Shown one piece after another: positions 52,405-60,735 of a stretch of 64,000 nt of DNA. The stretch spans positions 1 to 64,000 of the forward strand of contig JALNZT010000016.1 of NCBI GenBank assembly GCA_023229135.1. The letters run 5' to 3'. The position numbers were made by a program, and so were the translations under genes. Under the pieces are notes generated by a model. That model saw nothing but the letters and a program-made list of their open reading frames with translations, was not told the origin of the DNA and made no database searches. Numbering within the stretch: position 1 is the stretch's first letter; every line of letters starts with the position of its first letter. The stretch is from Bacteroidales bacterium. GTDB lineage: Bacteria; Bacteroidota; Bacteroidia; Bacteroidales; F082.

Positions 52405-53265
52405 ATGAAAGGTATAATATTAGCCGGTGGATCCGGCACCCGTTTGCACCCACTTACGCTAGCCGTGAGCAAACAGCTGATGCCTATTTATGATAAACCG
52501 ATGATTTACTATCCGCTATCGATTTTGATGATGGCCGGCATTCGAGAAATCCTGATTATCTCAACGCCACACGATTTACCACATTTTGAACATCTGCTGG
52601 GCGATGGAAGCGCATTGGGCTGTAGCTTTAAATATGCAGAACAGGCCGTACCAAACGGTTTGGCACAGGCTTTTGTGATTGGCGAAATGTTTATCGGACA
52701 GGATAATGTCGCATTGATTTTGGGCGATAATATCTTTTACGGACGCGGCTTACAGCAATTATTGGTTGAAAATATCACACCCGATGGCGGCGTTGTTTTT
52801 GCGTATCATGTATCTGACCCTGAACGCTATGGCGTAGTTGAATTTGATGAAAATCAAAAAGCTATCAGCATAGAAGAAAAACCAAAACAACCAAAATCAA
52901 ATTTTGCTGTTCCAGGCTTGTATTTTTATGACAACTCGGTGGTAGAAGTGGCTAAAAATATCCAGCCCAGCGCCCGTGGTGAATATGAAATTACCGACGT
53001 AAACCGTTATTATTTAGAAAAAGGGCAACTAAAAGTAGGTGTATTAGGTCGTGGCACGGCCTGGTTAGATACCGGTACTTTCACCTCACTGCTCCAGGCT
53101 TCTCAGTTTGTGGAAGTGATTGAAAACCGGCAGGGACTTAAAATTGGTTGCATTGAAGAAATCGCGTTTACCAAAGGTTTTATCGGTGCAGAACAGTTAG
53201 AAAAATTGGCCGAACCGCTTCTCAAAAGTGGTTATGGTCAATATTTGATGAATCTGATCAAATAA
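52405..53265 (+). CDS. rmlA: Glucose-1-phosphate thymidylyltransferase
   Basis: Makes dTDP-glucose, first step of dTDP-L-rhamnose and other deoxysugars for surface glycans. 286 residues with [20 protein letters not shown] (nucleotide loop), [23 protein letters not shown] (metal Asp), [20 protein letters not shown] and [11 protein letters not shown]. rmlB, rmlC and rmlD are absent from the window. The prenyl synthase gene starts 8 bases after its stop, so the two share a transcript. Confidence 0.96.
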   Translation: MKGIILAGGSGTRLHPLTLAVSKQLMPIYDKPMIYYPLSILMMAGIREILIISTPHDLPHFEHLLGDGSALGCSFKYAEQAVPNGLAQAFVIGEMFIGQDNVALILGDNIFYGRGLQQLLVENITPDGGVVFAYHVSDPERYGVVEFDENQKAISIEEKPKQPKSNFAVPGLYFYDNSVVEVAKNIQPSARGEYEITDVNRYYLEKGQLKVGVLGRGTAWLDTGTFTSLLQASQFVEVIENRQGLKIGCIEEIAFTKGFIGAEQLEKLAEPLLKSGYGQYLMNLIK

Positions 53266-53273
53266 AACAAGGC

Positions 53274-54251
53274 ATGACAAAAATTGAGCACTTTCAGCAG
53301 CAGATCAACGACTTAATCAAAAGTCAGCAATTTGATGGTAATCCCAAGGCCCTTTATGAGCCTATCGCTTATACGATGCATCAGGGCGGCAAGCGCTTGC
53401 GGCCTTTGTTGGCTTTGCTGGCCTGCGATCTGTTTGGTGGTGATACAGACAAGGTATTGTATCCCGCTTTGGCGGTGGAAGTTTTTCATAATTTCACGCT
53501 GGTACACGACGATATTATGGACAAGGCACCACTGCGGCGCGGCAAGGAAACCGTTTATAAAAAATGGAACTCAGATATCGCCATACTTTCGGGCGACACC
53601 ATGTTTGCGTTGGCTTACCAATACACGCTGAAAACCGATACCGCGCTGATTCCCGGAATCTTACAGGTGTTTAGTAAGGCAGCTATCGAAGTTTGCGAAG
53701 GCCAGCAGATGGATATGGAATTTGAAACGGACAGTGAAGTGACGCTGGTGGACTATCTGGACATGATCCGGTTGAAAACAGCCGTACTTTTAGGGGCAAG
53801 TTTAGAGATTGGCGCGTTGGTAGCCTCAGCAAAAAAGCAGGATGTAAAGGCGATCTACGATTTTGGGATAGCCCTCGGAATGGCTTTCCAGCTTAAAGAC
53901 GACCTGCTGGATGTGTATGGCAACCAAGATGATTTCGGTAAGGTAAGCGGCGGTGATATTGCGGCCAACAAAAAGACTTTTTTATTACTGAAAGCCCTTG
54001 AAATAGCCGATAAAGCAGACCATGACCAGCTGACTAAGCTATACAACAGCAAGAACCCCATTGCCGAAGCTGAAAAAATCAGTGCCGTAAAAGCGATCTA
54101 TGAAAAGCTGGAGATAAAGCAAACGGTTGAAGCAGCTATGGAAGATTATTATCAGCAGGCAATCCGTTTTTTGAGGAATGTAGATGCCTCCGAAGATAAA
54201 AAGGAAGACCTGGCCAGCTTTGCTAGCTTTTTATACACTAGAAATTATTGA
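53274..54251 (+). CDS. Trans-isoprenyl diphosphate synthase (polyprenyl synthetase)
   Basis: Chain-elongating isoprenyl synthase of 325 residues. Motifs: GGKRLRPLLALLACDLFGG, first Asp-rich VHDDIMDKAPLRRG (about 83-96) and second LKDDLLDVYG (about 205-214). Product length cannot be set with certainty; a medium-chain (quinone side chain) or farnesyl/geranylgeranyl product is possible. Its stop overlaps the convergent ABC-F stop by 7 bases. Confidence 0.92.
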   Translation: MTKIEHFQQQINDLIKSQQFDGNPKALYEPIAYTMHQGGKRLRPLLALLACDLFGGDTDKVLYPALAVEVFHNFTLVHDDIMDKAPLRRGKETVYKKWNSDIAILSGDTMFALAYQYTLKTDTALIPGILQVFSKAAIEVCEGQQMDMEFETDSEVTLVDYLDMIRLKTAVLLGASLEIGALVASAKKQDVKAIYDFGIALGMAFQLKDDLLDVYGNQDDFGKVSGGDIAANKKTFLLLKALEIADKADHDQLTKLYNSKNPIAEAEKISAVKAIYEKLEIKQTVEAAMEDYYQQAIRFLRNVDASEDKKEDLASFASFLYTRNY

Positions 54252-56197
54252 TAGGCCTTGGTTTCGGCTTCCAGCGTTTCTTTTTCGAGCTGTTTGTTCT
54301 CCCAATCGTTCATCAAAGTGCTTAGCTCTTTTTTGATAAACGCATATTTTTTGTACCACAGTTCATCTGTTACCTCCACTGAACCGGTAGGATTGGCCAA
54401 TACGCCATCCATCTGAGCGATTAAAGTTTCCTGCTTGCTGATGGCCTGTTCCAGGTCTGAAATTTCTTTGTCCACTTTACGAATCTGCTTGTCGATTTGC
54501 CTGCGCAAGGCATAATTTTGCTTGTTTACGGAAGCAGGAGCTGCGGTGATTTTTTCTGTCGCCTGTTTTAGCTCCAGCTCCTTCAGATGTGCCAGGTTTC
54601 GCTTTTCGAGAAAATCGAAAATATCACCGTCATAAACTTTTATGTTAGGCTTTTTAAACTCAAAGACCTTGTTGCTAAGCCCTTGTAGAAAATCTCTGTC
54701 GTGCGAAACGATCAGCATAGTGCCGTCATATTGCAGCAAAGCCGTTTTTAAAATATCCTTCGACATCATGTCTAAGTGGTTTGTGGGCTCATCAAGGATG
54801 AGCAGATTTACCGGAAACAGCAGCATTTTGGCCAACGACAGCCGGGCTTTTTCACCACCGGACAGCACCTTTACTTTTTTATCGATGGCATCGCCGCCAA
54901 ACAGAAAAGCGCCAAGCAACGACTTGATTTTTGTCCTGATTTCGCCGACAGCCACCTCATCTAACGTTTCAAAAACCGTCTTTTCCTGGTCTAACATTTC
55001 GTGTTGATTCTGGGCGTAATAACCCACTTTCACCTGATGACCGTATTTTAGTTCGCCTTCGTAATCCAGCACACCGGCAAGAATTTTGGATAAGGTAGAT
55101 TTCCCTTCGCCATTCTTTCCGACGAAAGCAATCCGTTCGCCACGTGTGATCAACAGGTTAAGCTTACTGAGCACCTTTAAGTCGCCATAAGATTTGGACA
55201 ACTTATTGGTTTCCAAGGTAATTTTCCCGGAATGGGGCGCAGGAGGAAACTTAAAATGAATAGCCGCTTTGTCCATATCGTCAACCACCACTTCTTCCAT
55301 CTTTTCGAGCAGCTTAACACGCGACTGCACCTGCTTTGATTTGGTAGCTTTGTATCGAAAACGCTCAATAAAACGTTCTATTTCTTTAACCTCTTTTTGC
55401 TGGTTGTTGTAGGCCGACTGCTGCATGTCGATACGGCTTTCGCGCGCTTCAACATACTGGCTGTAGCTGCCTTTATAATCGTAAATACGGCCATTGCTGA
55501 TCTCGACAGTTCGGATGGTGATATTATCCAAAAAAGTTCTGTCATGCGATACCATCAGCACAGAACCATAGTAGCTTTGCAGAAAGTTTTCAAGCCATTG
55601 AATCGCCTCAATATCAAGGTGATTGGTAGGTTCGTCGAGGAGCAATAGATTGGGTTTGCTGAGTAGTATTTTGGCCAGCTCCACACGCATCTGCCAGCCA
55701 TTGCTAAATTCGGTCATCTTACGTCCCATATCTTCATGCACAAAACCCAGTCCGATAAGGATACGTTCTGCCTCGCCTTCGATGGCATTGGCGCCGAGCA
55801 GCGCGATGCGTTCATTATAAAAACTCAGTTTTTCTATCAGCTTATGGTAGCTGTCCGATTCAAAATCGGTACGCTGTTGAATTTCTAATTCCAGCTTTTT
55901 CAGAGCAGCTTCCATGCGGTGAAACTCCTCAAAAGCGGTGAGTGCTTCGTTTAAAACGGTTTGATTGCTGAGCAGCTCCTTTTCCTGCGGAAGATAGCCG
56001 ATGCTAAGGTCTTCAGGCACTATCACCTCGCCTTTATGAGGTTGTTCAAAACCACAAATCAAGCGGAGGAGGGTAGTTTTTCCGGCACCGTTTTTTCCTA
56101 CCAAACCAATGCGATCTTTCTCACGAATCATAAAGTTGATATCGGTAAAAAGATCTTCACCGGTGAAGTGCATCGAAAGGTTTTGAACAGAAATCAT
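54245..56197 (-). CDS. ABC-F family ATPase (Uup/YdiF-type)
   Basis: Soluble translation-associated ATPase of 650 residues with two nucleotide-binding domains and no membrane part. Walker A motifs are VGKNGAGKTTLLR near 34 and VGKNGEGKSTLSK near 356. Signatures are FSNGWQMRVELAK (first, off consensus as is common in ABC-F) and LSGGEKARLSLAK (second). Walker B is LLLLDEPTNHLD in both. The linker (about 240-300) is charged. A coiled-coil C-terminal tail (IRKVDKEISDLEQAISKQET) indicates the Uup/YdiF subgroup. Antibiotic resistance activity is not implied. Confidence 0.93.
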   Translation of the reverse strand: MISVQNLSMHFTGEDLFTDINFMIREKDRIGLVGKNGAGKTTLLRLICGFEQPHKGEVIVPEDLSIGYLPQEKELLSNQTVLNEALTAFEEFHRMEAALKKLELEIQQRTDFESDSYHKLIEKLSFYNERIALLGANAIEGEAERILIGLGFVHEDMGRKMTEFSNGWQMRVELAKILLSKPNLLLLDEPTNHLDIEAIQWLENFLQSYYGSVLMVSHDRTFLDNITIRTVEISNGRIYDYKGSYSQYVEARESRIDMQQSAYNNQQKEVKEIERFIERFRYKATKSKQVQSRVKLLEKMEEVVVDDMDKAAIHFKFPPAPHSGKITLETNKLSKSYGDLKVLSKLNLLITRGERIAFVGKNGEGKSTLSKILAGVLDYEGELKYGHQVKVGYYAQNQHEMLDQEKTVFETLDEVAVGEIRTKIKSLLGAFLFGGDAIDKKVKVLSGGEKARLSLAKMLLFPVNLLILDEPTNHLDMMSKDILKTALLQYDGTMLIVSHDRDFLQGLSNKVFEFKKPNIKVYDGDIFDFLEKRNLAHLKELELKQATEKITAAPASVNKQNYALRRQIDKQIRKVDKEISDLEQAISKQETLIAQMDGVLANPTGSVEVTDELWYKKYAFIKKELSTLMNDWENKQLEKETLEAETKAYQ

Positions 56198-56345
56198 AGT
56201 TAAATTTGATTAGCGGCAAAAATACGGAATTAAAGATTCAAAGATTTGAGAAATTCAAGGATTCAATCGAAGAAGCGAGATGGGAGGATTTGAAGATTTG
56301 AGGACCTGCCTGCTGCCTGCCTGGCCGTCAGCAGGTTTGAAGGTT

Positions 56346-56521
56346 GAGCTTCCTCCGAAAAGACAATAAATGAAGAATACCACTAAGGCTCAAAGGCACT
56401 AAGCATCACAAAGTGTTGATTAAAATCATTAAACACTTCGTGCTATCTTCGTGATTTGGTGTCGCTTTGGCAAGCTAAGTGCATCACTTAGTGGCAGAAT
56501 ATTACTTTTCGGAGGAGGCTT
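56346..56521. repeat. Dispersed inverted-terminal repeat element, copy D
   Basis: Left end GAGCTTCCTCCGAAAAGA, right end ACTTTTCGGAGGAGGCTT; 176 bp, the longest copy. Inside, CACAAAGTGTTGATT faces AATCATTAAACACTTCGTG, an inner inverted repeat. It is preceded by the GC-rich hairpin segment and GATTCAAA-like sequence. No direct flanking duplication was seen. The rest of the 56198-56805 gap holds nothing I recognise. Confidence 0.8.
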
Positions 56522-56805
56522 AAAATAGGGTAAGGCGGAATGACGAATTTGTTCGCGAGCCAATTTTAGGTTTAAAAAAGCTGAAGAATAGTTCAGGATA
56601 GACTCTTTTTATAGGTTTTACATAATTTTCATAGATAAATATAACTCCTGCAAACGTACTATTTTCCTAAATTGGGACAAAGCCACCTATTGATGAAGTG
56701 CTTTTTCGTGCTGTTTTAAAGCAAGAAAGTCAATGAATACCAAGCAATTAGCAAGGAGTTGCACATCTCGGCACAAATATTGTTTACTTAGTAAAAAATA
56801 CGAAT

Positions 56806-57168
56806 ATGAAAAAAATAGTCTTAGTAATCCTACTTACACTTCCTTTGTTATTCACGGCTTGCAAAAAGGATAATAATTCACCTGTAAATCCATTGCCTGA
56901 CTCCACAGAGGAGATAAAAGTCCCAAACGATTTCAAATGGAAGACTTCCAAAGACATTCAGCTTACTGTAAAAGGGAATGCCGATGGGATGGTGCAGGTT
57001 TTGTCGTCAAAAGGCAAAGTATACTGGAAAGTTTTTATCACAGCCAACAAAACGGCCAGTATCGGCTTAACTATCCCCACATACGAAACTAGCCTACAAT
57101 TGAAATATCAGGGTCAAACGGTTAGCCTCGAGCTTACTTCAGACAAGTTGAATCACGAATTTCAATAA
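56806..57168 (+). CDS. Small lipoprotein resembling the N-terminal domain of LruC-domain proteins
   Basis: 120 residues. Signal peptide with lipobox LLFTACKKD, then a short linker and a single beta-sandwich of about 80 residues (EIKVPNDFKWKTSKDIQLTV to GLTIPTYETSLQLKYQGQ). From memory this pattern (vP..F.W.T....l.V, then tIP....tl.v.y.g) is the region found just after the lipobox in Bacteroidota proteins that end in a LruC domain. Here it is a free-standing protein directly upstream of such a protein. The two could act together at the surface. Confidence 0.78.
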   Translation: MKKIVLVILLTLPLLFTACKKDNNSPVNPLPDSTEEIKVPNDFKWKTSKDIQLTVKGNADGMVQVLSSKGKVYWKVFITANKTASIGLTIPTYETSLQLKYQGQTVSLELTSDKLNHEFQ

Positions 57169-57204
57169 AATATATTGGTCTTTTTCGCCTAAATAAATAC
57201 TATC

Positions 57205-59385
57205 ATGAAAATAAAACCTACAACTTTACATTTTAAGATCTTATCAAAAAATATGCTGGTGCTTTCTTTTGCGCTGATTTTTCTTCCTTCGTTTTTGGGA
57301 TTAAATAAACTTGCGGCACAGGAAAGCCTGAAGGTGTTAATTAGTGCGCCAAAAGTGCTTACTTCCGACGCTACCGGCGGCACTTTGATAACAGAAACAT
57401 TTGAAGGTTTTACAGCTTTACCTAATAACAACTGGGCGCCGCTACCTAATGGATACAACTCAACTATAGGCACTTACAAACAAACAACGGGTGTTTCGTA
57501 TGTAAAAGCCGACGACCAATATGGTACAGGATCGCCTCAGTATATGTCGATCAAGGTGGGAGGTAAAGTAAGCCTCAAATTTGATGAGCCACAAACCTAT
57601 TTTGGTTTCGCATGGCCTGCCGGCGACGGAAAAAACACCATTAAAATTATCAGACAAGGTCAGGTGATTGGGACTTTTACTACCAGTGATGTAATCAATC
57701 TGATTCCCAATACAAACAACCACAAGATCACAGCCATTAACGGTACTCAGTATTTTACCAAGAACTATTACGGCAAACCCGGCACAGGACAAAACACCAA
57801 TGAACCATATGGTTTTCTGCATTTTATGGCTACTCCGGGGATGGCTTTTGATGCCGTTGAACTTTCGATGGGAGCCGGCGGAGAGTTTGAGAACGACAAC
57901 CACACCATTATGATAAACGGTACACCAACGCCTAATGGCTCTTGGGTGGATCTTATCACGGTAAACACACCAAACGCCATTGATGACGCAGACTCGGGTA
58001 TGCCCGGCCAAAGTGTAACGCTTGACGTGCTGGCAAATGACATGCCCGGCGACGCGGCTTTGGATGCTACAACCGTTCAAATTGCCGGCACAGCAAGCCC
58101 CGGTGCTTCACTCACTGTTGCCGGCGAAGGCGTTTGGTCAGTAAACCCAACCAATGGCAAAATCACTTTTACGCCAGAAGCTGGATTTCTTGGCAACCCC
58201 ACTCCTATTCAATATTCAGTGAAAGATGTGAATCATTTCGTCTCCAACCTGGCTACCGTCACCGTTACTTATCCCACCGGCCCCACCGCTGTGGACGACT
58301 TTGCCACAACCGATGTTGACGTTGCGGTAACTATTGATGTGTTAAGCAACGATATAGCCGGCTCAACACCAATTGCGATTACTTCGTTGAGCTTTGTCAA
58401 CGGCACAGAACCAAACGCAGCCACTGTTGGTGTGTTTACCTTAAACGCAACAACAGGCGAAGTAACTTTCACACCCGCCACCGGATATGTAGGCATAGCC
58501 ACTATCGATTATAAGGTATGCGACGCCAATAACTTATGCGACATTGCAACTATTGAAGTTACCATTGTGGCCGGCACGATAAACTACTATCCAGCCTTGG
58601 GTCCCGGAACGCTTGCTTTTGAAGACCTGTGGCCTTACAAAGGCGATTACGACTTCAATGATTTGGTGCTCGACTATCAGTTTGAGATTATCACGACCAC
58701 CACAAATCATGTAGAAAAAGTGATTGCTACCATGACGATCAAAGCTTTTGGTGCTTCCTTTGAGAATGGATTCGGTTTCCAACTCTCGGATGCCATTGAC
58801 GCCAGCAAGCTTAGCGTGAGCGGATACAGCCTTACCGAAAGCTATATCACGCTCAATGGCAACGGCACAGAAGCCGGTCAGTCGAAACCTACTATTATCG
58901 TGTATGACAATAGCTATAGCCAGATGGAACATCCCGGTATGGGAATTGGCGTGAACACTGAACCAGCTGCACCTTATGTGCAACCAAAGACCTTTACGAT
59001 AACTATTGATTTCCAAGCAAATACATACACCTTGAACCAGCTCGATATTGCTAATTTCAATCCTTTCCTGATTGTAAACAAAGACAGAGCGGTTGAGGTA
59101 CATTTACCCTATTATCCGCCTACTGACCTAGCCAACACAAACCTTTTGGCCAGCGGTGATGACGATAGCGATGCAGGCAGCGGAAAATATTATGTAACAG
59201 CAGCCAATCTGCCCTGGGCCATCAATATTTATGAAACTTTCGACTATCCCATTGAGAAACAAGACATAGTACGTGTTCACCTGAAATTTGCAGAGTGGGC
59301 AAGCAGTGGCGGTATTTTGTTCCCTAACTGGTACCAAAACCTCAGTGGCTTCCGCAATAACGCCCTGATTTATACCGCACCTTAA
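57205..59385 (+). CDS. Exported LruC-domain protein with Ig-like repeats
   Basis: 726 residues. A long n-region precedes signal segment LVLSFALIFLPSFLGLNKLA and AAQ. Residues 60-240 form a sheet-rich domain (KVSLKFDEPQTYFGFAWPAG). Two cadherin/Ig-like repeats follow, marked by LDVLANDMPG near 275 and IDVLSNDIAG near 382. The last 255 residues are the LruC (DUF4842) domain, beginning LGPGTLAFEDLWPYKGDYDF. No T9SS sorting domain is visible, so the protein may remain periplasmic or use another route. Found 36 bases after the small lipoprotein gene and closed by a strong terminator. Confidence 0.88.
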   Translation: MKIKPTTLHFKILSKNMLVLSFALIFLPSFLGLNKLAAQESLKVLISAPKVLTSDATGGTLITETFEGFTALPNNNWAPLPNGYNSTIGTYKQTTGVSYVKADDQYGTGSPQYMSIKVGGKVSLKFDEPQTYFGFAWPAGDGKNTIKIIRQGQVIGTFTTSDVINLIPNTNNHKITAINGTQYFTKNYYGKPGTGQNTNEPYGFLHFMATPGMAFDAVELSMGAGGEFENDNHTIMINGTPTPNGSWVDLITVNTPNAIDDADSGMPGQSVTLDVLANDMPGDAALDATTVQIAGTASPGASLTVAGEGVWSVNPTNGKITFTPEAGFLGNPTPIQYSVKDVNHFVSNLATVTVTYPTGPTAVDDFATTDVDVAVTIDVLSNDIAGSTPIAITSLSFVNGTEPNAATVGVFTLNATTGEVTFTPATGYVGIATIDYKVCDANNLCDIATIEVTIVAGTINYYPALGPGTLAFEDLWPYKGDYDFNDLVLDYQFEIITTTTNHVEKVIATMTIKAFGASFENGFGFQLSDAIDASKLSVSGYSLTESYITLNGNGTEAGQSKPTIIVYDNSYSQMEHPGMGIGVNTEPAAPYVQPKTFTITIDFQANTYTLNQLDIANFNPFLIVNKDRAVEVHLPYYPPTDLANTNLLASGDDDSDAGSGKYYVTAANLPWAINIYETFDYPIEKQDIVRVHLKFAEWASSGGILFPNWYQNLSGFRNNALIYTAP

Positions 59386-59418
59386 AACATTCATTGGTTG
59401 AATATTATTATAATTGGT

Positions 59419-59452
59419 AAAGCCGCTCAATTCACTTGAGCGGCTTTTTTTT
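59419..59452 (+). terminator. Rho-independent terminator of the LruC gene
   Basis: AAAGCCGCTCAA pairs perfectly with TTGAGCGGCTTT over a 5-base loop, followed by eight T. Starts 33 bases after the stop codon. Confidence 0.9.
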
Positions 59453-59522
59453 GGGGGTTAAAATCCAAAAGTTAGGCGTTCGGAATGCAGGAGAGATTCA
59501 AAGATTCAAAAACTCAAAGATT

Positions 59523-59689
59523 GAGCCCGCTCCGAAAAGTCAAAACAAAGAAATGCCGCTTAGACATTAAGAATCACAAAGTACTATCCATCGACACTAT
59601 AGCCTTCCTGAAATTTTCGTGTTTTCATTCCCCTTCGGCTTTTTCAACACATCGCTTTGTGACAGAATATTACTTTTCGGAGAAGGCCC
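59523..59689. repeat. Dispersed inverted-terminal repeat element, copy E
   Basis: Left end GAGCCCGCTCCGAAAAGTC, right end ACTTTTCGGAGAAGGCCC; 167 bp. AAGATT lies directly outside both ends, a likely 6-base target duplication. A short GATTCAAA tract precedes it. Non-coding. Confidence 0.8.
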
Positions 59690-59726
59690 AAGATTTAAAA
59701 ATTCGTGCTGATAACGGTTGCGGGTA

Positions 59727-59838
59727 GCAGCGGATGCTGCAGGATAATTCCACGTAGTTCCTTATGCACGAGACTACGCGGAACCGGGATAGAAGATACT
59801 CAAAGGACCTGCACTGCTGGCAATGGCGAGCAGCAGTG
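59727..59838. other. Unexplained region with three consecutive hairpins
   Basis: Hairpin 1: GCAGC-GGAT-GCTGC (59727-59740). Hairpin 2: TTCCACGTAGT (59748-59758) with ACTACGCGGAA (59773-59783), one mismatch in 11. Hairpin 3: CACTGCTG (59812-59819) with CAGCAGTG (59831-59838). GC content is higher than in the flanks and no ORF fits. It could be a structured RNA, a leader element of the thioesterase gene or another repeat family. Confidence 0.35.
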
Positions 59839-59916
59839 GATGCAATGCAGAATGGAAAATATTCAAAGCCCCGTGTCAGCGAGCGAAGCGTTTTACGGCA
59901 AGTCAATTTACTATGC

Positions 59917-59943
59917 TTGCATAGCAAAAGAAGTTTAAATTTG
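59917..59943 (+). promoter_or_regulatory. Candidate promoter of the thioesterase gene
   Basis: TTG (59917-59919), 16-base spacer, TAAATTTG (59936-59943). Start site would be only about 8 bases before the ATG at 59958, a nearly leaderless message. Confidence 0.45.
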
Positions 59944-59957
59944 TAAAAAAATTAAAT

Positions 59958-60440
59958 ATGTACACGAAGCAGTTTGAAATACGCTGGAGCGATGTGGACG
60001 CCAACCGCCATTTGCGGAACAGTGCCTATATTGACTATATGAGTCATACACGAATGAGTTTTTTAATGGAACATAATTTGGATCAGAAACAATTGGCTCG
60101 CTTGAATTTAGGGCCGGTGGCATTTTATGAACACATGTATTATTTCCGCGAAGTTTTCCCGGGAAAGCCGGTAAATGTTTCCCTTCAATTAAAGGGAATG
60201 TCGGAAGACGGTATGTATTTTTTATTCCTGCACGATTTTTATGATGCAGACGGGAAAAACTTTGCCCGCTGTGAAGTGATGGGAAGCTGGATAAATTTGG
60301 AGACACGAAAACTCACGGGCCTTCCGAAGGAGCTTTTGGAAAAATTTAACGATTTTGAAAAGTCAGACGATTTTACAGTTCTCACAAAAGAACATACGCG
60401 TAAATTCGGCACACGACCAAGGGATTTGAATAAAGCTTAG
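59958..60440 (+). CDS. Acyl-CoA thioesterase, hot-dog fold (YbgC/FadM type)
   Basis: 160-residue thioesterase-like protein. The 4HBT signature is WSDVDANRHLRNSAYIDYMS, with the catalytic Asp (here in the DVDANRHL turn), followed by the long helix SHTRMSFLMEHN. Strands such as MYFLFLHDFYDADGKNFARCE complete the hot-dog fold. Likely hydrolyses acyl-CoA or acyl-ACP; chain length unknown. It is a single gene. Confidence 0.86.
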   Translation: MYTKQFEIRWSDVDANRHLRNSAYIDYMSHTRMSFLMEHNLDQKQLARLNLGPVAFYEHMYYFREVFPGKPVNVSLQLKGMSEDGMYFLFLHDFYDADGKNFARCEVMGSWINLETRKLTGLPKELLEKFNDFEKSDDFTVLTKEHTRKFGTRPRDLNKA

Positions 60441-60546
60441 TGTCTTTTCAGAAATAACACCCCTTTTGTCAGCTCTAAATTGTGGCTGTGGGTTTTTTAT
60501 TCAGAAACCCAATCTTGAAACATTTTTTTCTTCTACGGATTAGCTC

Positions 60547-60585
60547 AAAACTGTATTACCCTGTATAACAAGATAATACGGTTTT
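60547..60585 (+). terminator. Possible terminator after the thioesterase gene
   Basis: AAAACTGTATTA pairs with TAATACGGTTTT (one G-T pair) over a 15-base loop. The only T-run is the last stem arm, so it may be a plain inverted repeat. Confidence 0.4.
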
Positions 60586-60643
60586 GTGTATTGGTGATGT
60601 TGTGCTTAAATAATCCATAGTGATAGTTTTGTTATGGCATTAT

Positions 60644-60676
60644 TTTGACGAAGTCGATTTAACAAAACTACATTTG
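60644..60676 (+). promoter_or_regulatory. Promoter of the delta-60 repeat gene
   Basis: TTTG (60644-60647), 21-base spacer, TACATTTG (60669-60676). Transcription would start about 50 bases before the chosen ATG at 60736. Confidence 0.5.
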
Positions 60677-60735
60677 CCCCTAATGATCATTTTATGAATA
60701 AGAATGACATCAAAAACCCAAAACTCTTTAATCTA

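Noticed and set aside
54245..56197. Antibiotic resistance ABC-F gene
   Set aside because: Tail and motifs fit the housekeeping Uup/YdiF group; nothing points to resistance.
59764..59946. Short open frames in the hairpin region
   Set aside because: They run through the stem sequences and give arginine-rich nonsense-like peptides.
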